Of a DNA stretch of 64,000 nucleotides, positions 21,199 to 28,744 are shown in pieces. The DNA is from 66-474 sp035281745. Its GTDB lineage: Bacteria; Pseudomonadota; Gammaproteobacteria; Xanthomonadales; Rhodanobacteraceae. The stretch lies in the NCBI GenBank assembly GCA_035281745.1, contig DATEDI010000037.1, positions 1 through 64,000 of the forward strand, read 5' to 3'. The translations under genes and the position numbers were made by a program. The notes under the pieces were generated by a model, which saw only the letters and a list, made by a program, of their open reading frames with translations, did no database searches and was not told the origin of the DNA. Position 1 is the first letter of the stretch. Each line of letters opens with the position of its first letter.

Positions 21199-22128
21199 AT
21201 GGAAAATCGCGCCCATGCGATCGTCGCCGTTGTCTTCCTGCTGGTGTTTTCGGCGGGCGCGATCCTGGTCTATTACTGGCTGGCCGATCGCCCCGATGAA
21301 CCGCTCGCATACGAAATCGTCACCAGCCAGTCGGTTGGCGGTCTGGCCGAGCAGTCGGATGTCCGCTTCAAGGGGTTGCTGGTCGGCCACGTCGCGAAAC
21401 TCGGGTTCGATCCGGACGATCGCTCGCGCGTGGTGATGCGCCTGCAACTCAAGCGCGATGCGTATGTCACCCATGCGACCTACGCGGTGGTGGCGATGCA
21501 GGGACTGACCGGCGGCAGCGAGCTGGAACTCAAGCTTGGCAAGGGCAGCCGCGCGCCGCTCGCCACCAGCGACAAGCATCCCGCGCAGATTCCGATGCAT
21601 CAGAGCCTGCTGGATTTTCTTGCAAGCTCCGCGCGCAAGGACATGCAGGATCTCCAGGACGTGCTGGCCAGCGCGCGCAAGGTGCTCGACAGCGACAATC
21701 GCCAGCACATTGCGGCGTCGCTGCAACAGATCGACACCGCCACCCGCAAGCTCGCCGTCATCGAAGCGCAACTGCCTGCGCTGCTCGACAACGTGCAGCA
21801 CAGCGTGGTGCAAAGCCATGCATTGATCGCGCACGCGGACGCGCTCGTGCGCGATGCGCAAACGCCTGTGCGCGATGCCGCAAAGCTCGAGACATCCATC
21901 CAGGCGCTTGCCGAATCGAGCAGGCAATTGAGCGACAAGTTTAACAGCCAGACCGTACCGAACGTCGACACGCTCAGCGAAAGCCTGCTGCGCACGTCGC
22001 GGCAACTGGATGAGGTATTGGGCGAACTGAAGGCCAAACCGCAAAGCCTGATTTTCGGCCCGCCGCGCCATCCGCCCGGACCCGGCGAACCGGGCTTCAA
22101 CGGCGGCCACGACAAGGATCACCCATGA
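21199..22128 (+). CDS. mlaD: MlaD-like MCE family substrate-binding protein
   Basis: A 309-residue inner-membrane-anchored periplasmic protein. One N-terminal helix (AIVAVVFLLVFSAGAILVYYW) is followed by an MCE domain at about 40-120: SVGGLAEQSDVRFKGLLVGHV and VVAMQGLTGGSELELKLGKG. The long C-terminal part (about 125-280) is predicted helical with heptad-like leucines and alanines. This is the extended kind of MCE protein expected to form a helical channel or needle; it is longer than the 183-residue E. coli MlaD. The Pro/Gly/His-rich tail is unstructured. It overlaps the next gene by ATGA. Confidence 0.92.
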   Translation: MENRAHAIVAVVFLLVFSAGAILVYYWLADRPDEPLAYEIVTSQSVGGLAEQSDVRFKGLLVGHVAKLGFDPDDRSRVVMRLQLKRDAYVTHATYAVVAMQGLTGGSELELKLGKGSRAPLATSDKHPAQIPMHQSLLDFLASSARKDMQDLQDVLASARKVLDSDNRQHIAASLQQIDTATRKLAVIEAQLPALLDNVQHSVVQSHALIAHADALVRDAQTPVRDAAKLETSIQALAESSRQLSDKFNSQTVPNVDTLSESLLRTSRQLDEVLGELKAKPQSLIFGPPRHPPGPGEPGFNGGHDKDHP

Positions 22129-22763
22129 CCCGGAATTGGTTCGCGTTGGGCGCTTGCCTGTGGATGCTGGCCGGCTGCGCACACTTTTCTTCACGCCAGA
22201 GCTTTCCGAAACACTACACGCTGACGGGTTCGCCGGCACCGGCGCAGCAAGCGTTGCCCCCGACATCCAGACAGGCGACACTGCAAGTCGCACGCATCAC
22301 CGTGGCGCCCTGGCTGCAAGGCACGGCGCTGTATTACCGGCTCGACTATCGCCACGACGATCGCATTGCCGCATACGCGCAATCGGATTGGGTGTCACCA
22401 CCCGCGCAGTTGCTGGCGCAGAACATCCGGAACGCAATCGCACGCGACGGCGGATGGCGCGTGGTGACCGGCCCCGCAGGCCCCACGGGCACGGATTTCA
22501 GCCTGCACATCGGGCTGGACGATTTCAGCCAGGCTTTCGCGAGTCCCGGGCAAAGCCGCGGCGTGCTGGATGCGACAGCCACGCTGGTCGACAACCGCAG
22601 TGGCAACGCGATCGCGCAAAAGCATTTTCAGGTGGACGCGCCGGCACCGAGCGCGGATGCGCAAGGCGGCGTGAACGCGTTGAACCATGCCGCATTGCAG
22701 TTCACCGCTGAGCTGGAACGATGGCTGCGCAACGTTCGGGCGGCGCGAAGTGAATCTCCGTAG
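22125..22763 (+). CDS. ABC-type transport auxiliary lipoprotein (PqiC-like)
   Basis: This 212-residue lipoprotein has a signal sequence ending in the lipobox LAGC (Cys19). It matches the transport auxiliary component family that includes PqiC: YTLTGSPAPAQQ near the N-terminus, LQVARITVAPWLQGTALYYR, DRIAAYAQSDWVSPPAQLLA, then the strand region LHIGLDDFSQAF. It is the last gene of the Mla/MCE operon and probably bridges the helical MlaD-like protein to the outer membrane, as PqiC does for PqiB. The operon has no MlaC and no separate MlaB. Start ATG 22125 overlaps the mlaD stop. Confidence 0.88.
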   Translation: MTRNWFALGACLWMLAGCAHFSSRQSFPKHYTLTGSPAPAQQALPPTSRQATLQVARITVAPWLQGTALYYRLDYRHDDRIAAYAQSDWVSPPAQLLAQNIRNAIARDGGWRVVTGPAGPTGTDFSLHIGLDDFSQAFASPGQSRGVLDATATLVDNRSGNAIAQKHFQVDAPAPSADAQGGVNALNHAALQFTAELERWLRNVRAARSESP

Positions 22764-22848
22764 GCTGGGCTGATCCCGGATTCATCCTGGCGAAGCCCAA
22801 CGATTGCATGTCGCGGGGCTTCGCCGGTGAAGCTGGCCCAGCCCAACC
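22761..22848. repeat. GGCTGGGCT...AGCCCAACC inverted repeat
   Basis: The left part, TAGGCTGGGCTGATCC, and the right part, TGGCCCAGCCCAACC, flank an inner GCGAAGCCCAACG/GGGGCTTCGCC pair. Related copies lie at 61068-61103 and 62423-62513. It sits between the convergent lipoprotein and hemerythrin genes. Confidence 0.75.
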
Positions 22849-22870
22849 GGCACGGTGCCGGAAATCCCGG

Positions 22871-23353
22871 TCAGCCGGCCTGTTTTCTACGCGGTGCCAG
22901 CTCCTGCATCAATTCCTTCTTGCGGGCCTCGAGCTGCTCGCCCAGCGCCTCCAGTTCGTCGCCCGGGAAGATCTTGCGCGCGCGCTTGAACATTTCGCCC
23001 TCTTCCTCGTCGGCATGGTGCTCGACGAGTTCCTTCAACACCTTGGCGCGACCACTGAACTTTTCGGAATCGACGGCCGTTTTCTGCAGATCCGGCAACA
23101 CGAGATCCCCGGCGGCGCGGTGCTCCTCCAGCGCCTCGAAATAGATCTTTTCGTTTTCGGAATCCTCGCGCGCCCGCCGGAAAGCGGGGTAGAAGATTTC
23201 TTCCTCGATGGTGGTGTGCACCTTCAACTCGAGCGCGATCTTCTGCAGCAGCTCGGTGCGGCTTTTGGTGGCGCGCTCGCTGGTTTCGGCGAGTTCCTTC
23301 AGCAGCTTGCGGACCTTCTCATGGTCCTGCGTCAACAATTTGGTAGCGTCCAT
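22871..23353 (-). CDS. Hemerythrin HHE-domain protein
   Basis: A 160-residue four-helix bundle that should bind a non-haem di-iron centre. The ligand pattern is visible: His11 (LTQDHEKV), His46 with Glu50 (VHTTIEEE), His78 (LEEHRAAG) and His112/His113 (VEHHADEEEGEMF). Proteins of this class in proteobacteria are linked to oxygen or nitrosative stress; no partner domain is fused here. Start ATG 23353 gives the usual short N-terminus MDATKLLTQDH. It is the last member of a leftward run of stress-type small genes, each with its own short spacer. Confidence 0.9.
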   Translation of the reverse strand: MDATKLLTQDHEKVRKLLKELAETSERATKSRTELLQKIALELKVHTTIEEEIFYPAFRRAREDSENEKIYFEALEEHRAAGDLVLPDLQKTAVDSEKFSGRAKVLKELVEHHADEEEGEMFKRARKIFPGDELEALGEQLEARKKELMQELAPRRKQAG

Positions 23354-23410
23354 GCTGTGCGACTCCAATACCGGCAAATGAAAGGGAGGGTGACGATCAA
23401 CGGGTTGGCA

Positions 23411-23569
23411 CTACCGGCGGCGTCCGAAAATAAGTGAAACGATGAACAGGATGATGAAGATCACGAACAGAATCTTCGCGATGCCGGCAGCCAGGCCGGC
23501 GACGCCGAAGAAACCGAAGAAACCCGCGATCAATGCGATGATCAGAAAAACGATGGCGTAATAAAGCAT
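23411..23569 (-). CDS. DUF1328 small membrane protein (YtjA-like)
   Basis: A 52-residue, almost wholly hydrophobic protein: MLYYAIVFLIIALIAGFFGF, then FGVAGLAAGIAKILFVIFII, ending in basic GRRR. It matches the DUF1328/YtjA family of two-helix membrane peptides, which is common in proteobacterial stress clusters and has no established function. The start at 23569 has AAAGGAGC just before it. It lies 57 bases upstream of the hemerythrin gene on the same strand. Confidence 0.9.
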   Translation of the reverse strand: MLYYAIVFLIIALIAGFFGFFGVAGLAAGIAKILFVIFIILFIVSLIFGRRR

Positions 23570-23684
23570 GGTGTGCTCCTTTGTGCGCCCTGCTTGCCGA
23601 CGGTCGAGGCCGGAACTCCAGCCTCGTGCATGCGATGCAGCGAAACGTTCATCCGATGCTTTCGATTCTCCTGAAGCGAAGAAG

Positions 23685-23719
23685 ACCCCGGGCAGTTGTG
23701 TCCATGTGCTGCCCGGGGT
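23685..23719 (-). terminator. Hairpin between csbD and DUF1328 genes (gap 23570-23889)
   Basis: An 11-base perfect stem (ACCCCGGGCAG with CTGCCCGGGGT) closes a 13-base loop and is followed on the minus strand by CTTCTTCG. It most likely ends transcription of the CsbD gene. The rest of the 320-base gap holds no gene I can support, only other GC-rich stems (CCGGGCTTTCGGGCCGG). Confidence 0.6.
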
Positions 23720-23889
23720 GAACCCGGCCTCGCTTCATGCTTGGCCGGGCTTTCGGGCCGGGGTTGCGTGGGTCGCAGCCGGTCCGATGCGGATCCATCC
23801 GTGGTTCCGCGGGAAGCGCCGAGGGAGAACGACGCTTCCAGTCCTTTGCCGCGCGGTGTCAGGGGGGAGACACCGCGACAGTCCGGCGA

Positions 23890-24087
23890 TCAAATATCCC
23901 TTTCGAAAGCCCGCAACTGTTCCTTGGCTTCATCCTTGGCAATGCCATACCGCTCCTGAATCTTGCCGGTCAGGTAATCCGTGTTGCCCTCCGCGACGTC
24001 CAGGTCGTCATCGGTCAATTTGCCCCAGCGCGTCTTCAACTTGCCGCGCAGTTGCTTCCACTGTCCCTCGATCTTGTCCTGGTTCAT
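23890..24087 (-). CDS. CsbD family stress protein
   Basis: A 65-residue hydrophilic protein with the full CsbD/YjbJ pattern: MNQDKIEGQWKQLRGKLKTR, WGKLTDDDLDVAEGN and then LTGKIQERYGIAKDEAKEQL. In enterobacteria YjbJ is abundant in stationary phase or osmotic stress; the biochemical role is unknown. GAGCAGC lies before the ATG at 24087. A diverged homologue is encoded 69 bases upstream on the same strand, which suggests an old duplication. Confidence 0.93.
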   Translation of the reverse strand: MNQDKIEGQWKQLRGKLKTRWGKLTDDDLDVAEGNTDYLTGKIQERYGIAKDEAKEQLRAFERDI

Positions 24088-24156
24088 GCGCTGCTCCTTG
24101 TTTGATTCTTGTCCGTTTGCCCCGCCTCGGTATGCGGGGCCAAAGTGAAACCGTTT

Positions 24157-24402
24157 CTACAATTCGCTTTCGAATTCGTACACCTGCAGGAAGGCCTCGC
24201 GGCGATCGACGCCATAACGGTGTTGCAGCCGTTCGGCGAGATACTCCGCGCTGCCGCCCGCGTAACGCACGTCCTCGTTGGTCAGCTTGCGCCAACGTCG
24301 CCGTAACCGGTCGGGGATGTGCTCCCACTGTTCCATGATCCGGTCGTTGCTCAGCCAGGCCGGAGCGGTCGCCAGCTCCTCCACGATTCCATTGCTGTTC
24401 AT
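24157..24402 (-). CDS. Diverged CsbD-like protein
   Basis: An 81-residue protein whose middle aligns by eye with the neighbouring CsbD protein. IMEQWEHIPDRLRRRWRKLT corresponds to KIEGQWKQLRGKLKTRWGKL, and YLAERLQHRYGVDRREA to LTGKIQERYGIAKDEA. It differs by an N-terminal extension (MNSNGIVEELATAPAWLSND) and more Arg. The start ATG 24402 has AAGGAGG upstream. It follows the kinase-like gene by 41 bases and probably belongs to the same sigma-54-driven transcript. Confidence 0.78.
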   Translation of the reverse strand: MNSNGIVEELATAPAWLSNDRIMEQWEHIPDRLRRRWRKLTNEDVRYAGGSAEYLAERLQHRYGVDRREAFLQVYEFESEL

Positions 24403-24443
24403 TGCGGCCTCCTTCAAGCACATCGGTTGCATCGAAAACGGCA

Positions 24444-25223
24444 TCACGGCACCGCGACGGGGAGACGAACCCAGAACACGGCCCCGTTCGGCGATTCATC
24501 CAGCCCGACGGAACCGTCATAGGCCGCGGCGATCTGCGTGGCGATGGCCAGTCCGAGCCCGCTGTGTTCAGCCGGATCGGATGTCACGAACGAATCGAAC
24601 AACGTGTCCGGCCGCAAATTCACGCCGGGCCCGTCGTCGCGAAAGCCGATGCGTATCGCACCTCGTTCGGGGTCACGGCCGGCAGACACCGCGATGTTGC
24701 GCGCGCCGAACTGGAATGCGTTGTCGAGGATCTCGACGAACAGCCGCTTCAGCGCATCGGCCTGGCCGTGCACCAGCGGAAGATCGGCCTCGCAATCGAC
24801 GCGCACCTCGCCAAGATCGGTGCAAGCCGCAGCGCAGGACGTGAGCAGTGCCGCCACGTCCACGCCGTCCAGCGAATCGGGCACGCGCAGGGTGGCGAGA
24901 TTGCGGCCGTCGCGCACCAGCCGTGCGGCCCGCGCGCACTCATCCTCGACGCGGTCCAGCGAGGCCTTGGCCTCCGCCAGTCGGCCCTGCGTGATCAGCA
25001 GGTTGGCGAGCTGCGAGGCCGCCATCACCGAATTGAGCGAATTGGAAATGGCGTGCACCATCGAACCCAGGATCTCCTCCAGGGTCTCGATCGTGGCCTG
25101 TTCACTGTGGTTGCCGTCGCGCGCCTTGGCGCCGGCACCAGTCGGGTGATCGTCGCTTTCCATCGGACCTCCAGGGTGTGGCCGGCGACCGTTCTGTACC
25201 ACCGCGACACCGATAGTGTTCAT
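24444..25223 (-). CDS. Soluble histidine-kinase-like ATPase without sensor domain
   Basis: A 259-residue protein with a dimerisation and phosphoacceptor-like helix pair at about 45-115 and a GHKL ATPase domain at about 120-255. The candidate acceptor is His57 in SMVHAISNSLNSVMAA, a divergent H-box of the NtrB-like kind. The ATPase motifs are an N-box ILDNAFQFG, a G1-like DDGPGV, an F-box LFDSFVTS and G2 HSGLGLAIA. There is no transmembrane segment, PAS or GAF domain in the first 40 residues, which are polar and probably disordered. The start ATG 25223 lies 4 bases from the end of the previous gene, so translation is coupled. By location it is the likely partner of the sigma-54 response regulator at 27206-28591; that pairing is inference. 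Confidence 0.82.
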   Translation of the reverse strand: MNTIGVAVVQNGRRPHPGGPMESDDHPTGAGAKARDGNHSEQATIETLEEILGSMVHAISNSLNSVMAASQLANLLITQGRLAEAKASLDRVEDECARAARLVRDGRNLATLRVPDSLDGVDVAALLTSCAAACTDLGEVRVDCEADLPLVHGQADALKRLFVEILDNAFQFGARNIAVSAGRDPERGAIRIGFRDDGPGVNLRPDTLFDSFVTSDPAEHSGLGLAIATQIAAAYDGSVGLDESPNGAVFWVRLPVAVP

Positions 25224-25227
25224 TGCA

Positions 25228-25563
25228 TCATTCTCCTTCCAGGTCCAGCCATTCCACGACCACCCCGGCGCCCGCGGCCAGCATTTCGATGCGGCCGTGA
25301 ACATGGTCATAGGCAATGGAATTGGAAATATGGATTTGCACGTCCTGTGCTTCCGCGTTGCCTTCTTCCGACGGCAACCCGAGCGAACTTGCATCGTCGC
25401 CCTGCCCCGGCAAGCCGATCGAGCCGGAATCATCGCTCTGCCCGGGCACGTCCAGCCCGAGTTCGACCACGCCTTCCACATCGGGCATGGCGCGCAGCGC
25501 GTCGAGCACCGTGCCGATGCCGGTTTCATCGCCCGTGAACCGCACTGACAAGTCCTCCGGCAT
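25228..25563 (-). CDS. Unknown acidic protein with Gly/Asp repeats
   Basis: A 111-residue acidic protein with no family I recognise. The N-terminal half (DLSVRFTGDETGIGTVLDAL, MPDVEGVVELGLDVPG) looks like a beta-alpha-beta fold. The middle carries an imperfect repeat, SGSIGLPGQGDD then SSLGLPSEEGN. The C-terminal half (VQIHISNSIAYDHVHGRIEM then AAGAGVVVEWLDLE) is beta-rich. There is no signal peptide. ATG 25563 is preferred over ATG 25614 because GAGGAG lies seven bases before it. It sits between the CBS gene and the kinase-like gene, 4 bases from the latter, and is presumably a partner of one of them. Confidence 0.72.
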   Translation of the reverse strand: MPEDLSVRFTGDETGIGTVLDALRAMPDVEGVVELGLDVPGQSDDSGSIGLPGQGDDASSLGLPSEEGNAEAQDVQIHISNSIAYDHVHGRIEMLAAGAGVVVEWLDLEGE

Positions 25564-25627
25564 GGCTGCTCCTCGATGTTGCGGTGATGCGGATGTGCGT
25601 TGGGGCTCGGTCATGGCGTTCGGAAGG

Positions 25628-26044
25628 TCAATGCGGGCAGGCCACGGATCGCAGCAGCACGCGGGTGGAATCGGTTTCCTCCGCATCCGCCACGTTGCTG
25701 AGTGAAATGAAACCGACCAGCCGCTTGTTGCGATTGACGACCGGCAACCGGCGGATTTCCAGATCCGCCATGTTCGATGCCACGTCGTCGATTTCCTGAT
25801 CGTCGAAGCAGTACTTGACGCCTTCGGTCATCACCTCGCGCACGCGCGTGCCGGCGTCGAGTCCGTCGGCGACGGCGCGGATCGCGAGGTCGCGATCGGT
25901 CAACATGCCGACCAGCTTGTCGTCGGCGTGCACGGCCACGCTGCCGACATCCTTCTCGCGCATCAACAGCGCGGCTTCGGCAATGGTCTGTTCCGGGGTG
26001 ACCAGGTAGACGTCTTCGGTCATCACGTCACTGATACTTCTCAT
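25628..26044 (-). CDS. CBS-domain pair protein
   Basis: A 138-residue protein made almost wholly of two CBS domains, a Bateman module that binds adenine nucleotides. The first spans about 5-65 (DVMTEDVYLVTPEQTIAEAA, VGSVAVHADDKLVGMLTDRD) and the second about 70-130 (VREVMTEGVKYCFDDQEIDD, IRRLPVVNRNKRLVGFISLS). The TDRD and IRRLPVV motifs are typical. There is no catalytic domain, so it is likely an energy or redox sensor acting on a partner. Its start lies 17 bases inside the end of the preceding gene, again suggesting coupled translation within the sigma-54 operon. Confidence 0.92.
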   Translation of the reverse strand: MRSISDVMTEDVYLVTPEQTIAEAALLMREKDVGSVAVHADDKLVGMLTDRDLAIRAVADGLDAGTRVREVMTEGVKYCFDDQEIDDVASNMADLEIRRLPVVNRNKRLVGFISLSNVADAEETDSTRVLLRSVACPH

Positions 26045-26657
26045 GGTTGTGCTCCTTGTAGTGGATGCCTTCGTTTCCCGGCACGAAAGCGGCTTCCTGG
26101 CCGATGCTTCCCTGCTGGATGCGCATGCAGCGCATCTCGACCAGTGCCATGCACTCCATCGCGACGGTTTCCGCGGCGCGCGAACCACCGTTGGCGCGCG
26201 CCAATTCCATCGCTTCCAGCAAACATCCGTCCACCATGTCGGCGGCGTGCTGCTCGGCCAGCGACGCGCCGGAGCAAAGCGTCCGTTCGATCGCCCGCAC
26301 ACGCGCCAGGCTGTCGGCCATTTCCGTCTGCCAACGCTGGCGCAAGCTGTCGTCCTCGGTGCAGGCCAATGCCTTGCACATGTGGCGGATGCGTACACGC
26401 TCAGCCGCCAGCGCGTGCTGCAAATCATCATGCGTTGAAGCAGCGATTTCGTCAGACGCGAACGGACAGGACGCCAGTTCGATCGCCGGCGATCCGGGAT
26501 TCGTGGTTATCGGGTTGGTGCGCAAATCGGGTTCACCCTGGATGCCAAAAGAGACCACGACTGGGCAGCGGAAAGTGATTGGGCGCACGCAGGACCGACT
26601 CGTCAGCGATCGCGTATGCGCCAGGCCGTGCTCGGGCAGTGTTGGTTCGATGATCAT
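26028..26657 (-). CDS. Unknown helical protein, first gene of the sigma-54 operon
   Basis: A protein of about 209 residues with no family that I recognise. The first 70 residues are irregular and Pro-rich. The rest is predicted helical and contains a cluster of Cys, His and Met: RIRHMCKALACTEDD, RTLCSGASLAEQHAADMVDG, VAMECMALVEMRCMRI. That could be a ferritin-like or metal-binding bundle, but no known motif settles it. The start is uncertain: ATG 26657 is used here, with ATG 26684 and ATG 26696 as alternatives, none with a strong ribosome-binding site. Starts further upstream would lie before the transcription start predicted from the sigma-54 promoter. It overlaps the CBS gene by 17 bases. 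Confidence 0.6.
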   Translation of the reverse strand: MIIEPTLPEHGLAHTRSLTSRSCVRPITFRCPVVVSFGIQGEPDLRTNPITTNPGSPAIELASCPFASDEIAASTHDDLQHALAAERVRIRHMCKALACTEDDSLRQRWQTEMADSLARVRAIERTLCSGASLAEQHAADMVDGCLLEAMELARANGGSRAAETVAMECMALVEMRCMRIQQGSIGQEAAFVPGNEGIHYKEHNHEKYQ

Positions 26658-26778
26658 CAAGGTTCTCGGTGCCCTTTTTCTCATCGCTGCCGGCATTTCC
26701 GTTGTCGGCGAGTCTGGACCTATCCGATCAAATCCGTTGTGATCGACTTTCCGCCGCCAGTCGCGGCGCGGGTACAGA

Positions 26779-26795
26779 GCAAGCCCCATGCCAAA
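26779..26795 (-). promoter_or_regulatory. Sigma-54 (-24/-12) promoter for the 26657-24157 operon
   Basis: Read on the minus strand the site is TTTGGCATGGGGCTTGCT, very close to the consensus TTGGCAC-N5-TTGCA, with GG (26792-26791) and GC (26780-26779) exactly ten bases apart. The predicted transcript start is near 26767, about 110 bases before the first gene. Confidence 0.8.
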
Positions 26796-27205
26796 CCCTT
26801 CGCAAACGCGAACGGCACATGAACGACTCCGCTGGAAGCCAGTCAGGACGCGGCTTCCGGCATGGTCGACATGCATCGGCGGATATCGGCTCGCTGCGAA
26901 AGCGGGGGTGAACAGGGCGCGGAATGCAGAAAGGATTTACCAATCGCACGCAAGGTGGAAGTATTTTTCACATCCGCTGCACATTGCCGGGACGCAACCG
27001 GGGTGCGCCGCGAGAATTCATGCCGCGCGCAGTGAAGCGCGACGCGTTGCACGCCCGCGAAAGGGGATTGTCGGCTGCCGCTGGTGCATTCCGGCCTTGC
27101 CGGTCATTCCGGCAGGCAGCCATGTTTGGGCTTCCCGCCCATCGAGGCGGATATCCCGTGAACACGCCCCGCGCGACCGGAATAACGAAGGGCGGACATC
27201 GAAGT
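26796..27205. other. Gap upstream of the sigma-54 promoter
   Basis: No gene can be supported here. A worn REP-like piece (GCATTCCGGCCTTGCCGGTCATTCCGG in two parts, with GACCGGAATAACG further on) lies near 27090-27190. The stretch between is where an enhancer for the sigma-54 activator would be expected, but no clear repeated operator is seen. Confidence 0.4.
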
Positions 27206-28591
27206 TCAGCGGGTTTCGTCCACCAAGCCCGGCACCGCGGTATCGTCGATCAACCCGAGCGCGCGGTAGCGCATCAGCCGGTTGTAGATGGTCTTGGAGG
27301 TGATGCCGAGTACCCGCGCGGCCCGGCTCTTGTTGTTGCCGCAGCGCGCAAGCGTCTTCAGCAGCATCTCGCGTTCGATGTCCTCGAACGACATGCCCAC
27401 CGCGAACTTCACGGCATCCGTCGAGGATTCGGAAACCCCGGAAATTTTTGGCGCATCGTCCAGTCGATAGCCAATCTGGTTGCTTTCGCCGGCGACCAGG
27501 TAACTGCGCTGCACCGCGTGGCGCAATTCGCGCACGTTGCCCGGCCACGGCGCCTGGGACATGTGCAGCAGCGCGTCCTGCGAGAACTGCTTGTTGGTGG
27601 CGTAACGCTGGTTGAGGCTGCCGAGGAAGTGATGCGCCAGCAACGGAATGTCGTCACGCCGGTCCCGCAGCGGCGGCGTCTGCAGGATGTAACCGCTCAG
27701 GCGATAGTAGAGATCCTGGCGCAGCAGACCGTTTTCCAGACACACGTGCGGATCGCGATTGGTCGCCGCGATCAGCCGCACGTCCACCGGAATTTCGCGG
27801 GTGCCGCCCACGCGCGTCAAGCCCTTGGATTCGATGACGCGCAGCAGGTACACCTGCAGCGACTGCGGCATCTCGGTGATTTCATCGAGGAACAGCGTGC
27901 CGCCCTGGGCTTGTTCGAAATAACCGGTGTGTGATTGCACCGCGCCCGTGAACGAACCGCGTTCGTGGCCGAACAACAGGCTGCCCAGGAGATCCTGCGC
28001 CAGCGCACCGCAATTGACGGCGACGAACGCGCCGGCCCGACCGCTGGCATTGTGCAGCGCGCGCGCGACCAGTTCCTTGCCGGTGCCGCTTTCACCGTGG
28101 ATCAGCACCGACACGTCGGTGGGCCCGACCCGCGCGATTTCGCTGAGCAGCGTGCGCATCCGCGCCGAACGCCCGACCATGCCGCCGGCCGACTCGGCGA
28201 GCACCGCGCGATGCGCCGCGAAGTCGTTCGCATCCAGCAGCAGTTGCTGCAGTGGCTCGGCCGCGACCGGTTTCACCAAATAATCCACGACGGGCGACTT
28301 CAGCACACGCAAGGCACTTTCCACGCTGGGTGCGCCGGTGACGACCACCACGCGCCCGTGCGTGTCGAGTTCGATGTCTTCCAACAGGTCGAGGCCGTTG
28401 CCATCGGGCAACTCGATGTCGACCAGAATCAGGTCGAAGCCTTCATTGGCGGTGAACTCCCGCGCCTCTTCCAGTGTTCCTGCGCGCACCAGCTTGCAGC
28501 GGCACTGTCGGGCCACCTCGGCGACGACGCGTGCGAAACCGTCGTTGTCATCAACCAGAAGCACGTTGCCTGTGGCGGCGCCAGCTCTCAT
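27206..28591 (-). CDS. Sigma-54-dependent response regulator (NtrC family)
   Basis: A 461-residue enhancer-binding protein with all three parts. A receiver domain spans about 8-125 (VLLVDDNDGF, acceptor Asp58 in LVDIELPDGNG, then YLVKPV). A sigma-54 AAA+ domain spans about 145-375 with Walker A GESGTGKE, the loop that touches sigma-54 as GSFTGA, Walker B TLFLDE, and ATNRD. A Fis-type helix-turn-helix lies at the end (EREMLLKTLARCGNNKSRAA, LGITSKTIYNRLMRY). GSFTGA instead of GAFTGA is a tolerated variant in some family members. ATG 28591 has GGAGA seven bases upstream. No kinase is directly adjacent, but a soluble kinase-like protein is encoded in the downstream operon. It probably drives the three sigma-54 promoters found nearby. 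Confidence 0.95.
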   Translation of the reverse strand: MRAGAATGNVLLVDDNDGFARVVAEVARQCRCKLVRAGTLEEAREFTANEGFDLILVDIELPDGNGLDLLEDIELDTHGRVVVVTGAPSVESALRVLKSPVVDYLVKPVAAEPLQQLLLDANDFAAHRAVLAESAGGMVGRSARMRTLLSEIARVGPTDVSVLIHGESGTGKELVARALHNASGRAGAFVAVNCGALAQDLLGSLLFGHERGSFTGAVQSHTGYFEQAQGGTLFLDEITEMPQSLQVYLLRVIESKGLTRVGGTREIPVDVRLIAATNRDPHVCLENGLLRQDLYYRLSGYILQTPPLRDRRDDIPLLAHHFLGSLNQRYATNKQFSQDALLHMSQAPWPGNVRELRHAVQRSYLVAGESNQIGYRLDDAPKISGVSESSTDAVKFAVGMSFEDIEREMLLKTLARCGNNKSRAARVLGITSKTIYNRLMRYRALGLIDDTAVPGLVDETR

Positions 28592-28744
28592 TGATGCTCT
28601 CCAGTACGCCCCACGAAAAATACCGATGGTAACCGTTGCAGCGTTAAGTACACATCCACGCGCGACGCTCGCGCGGGTGCGCGACCGCCGTTTTAGCAAA
28701 TTTTCACAGAGGTTGCCTGAAGGCGCCCCCAAGACAGGCGAAAA

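Noticed and set aside
26650..26742. 30-codon hydrophobic frame on the plus strand (MIIKVLGALFLIAAGISVVG)
   Set aside because: It resembles tiny DUF-type membrane peptides, but it has no ribosome-binding site, is truncated, and is antisense to the start of the first gene of the sigma-54 operon.
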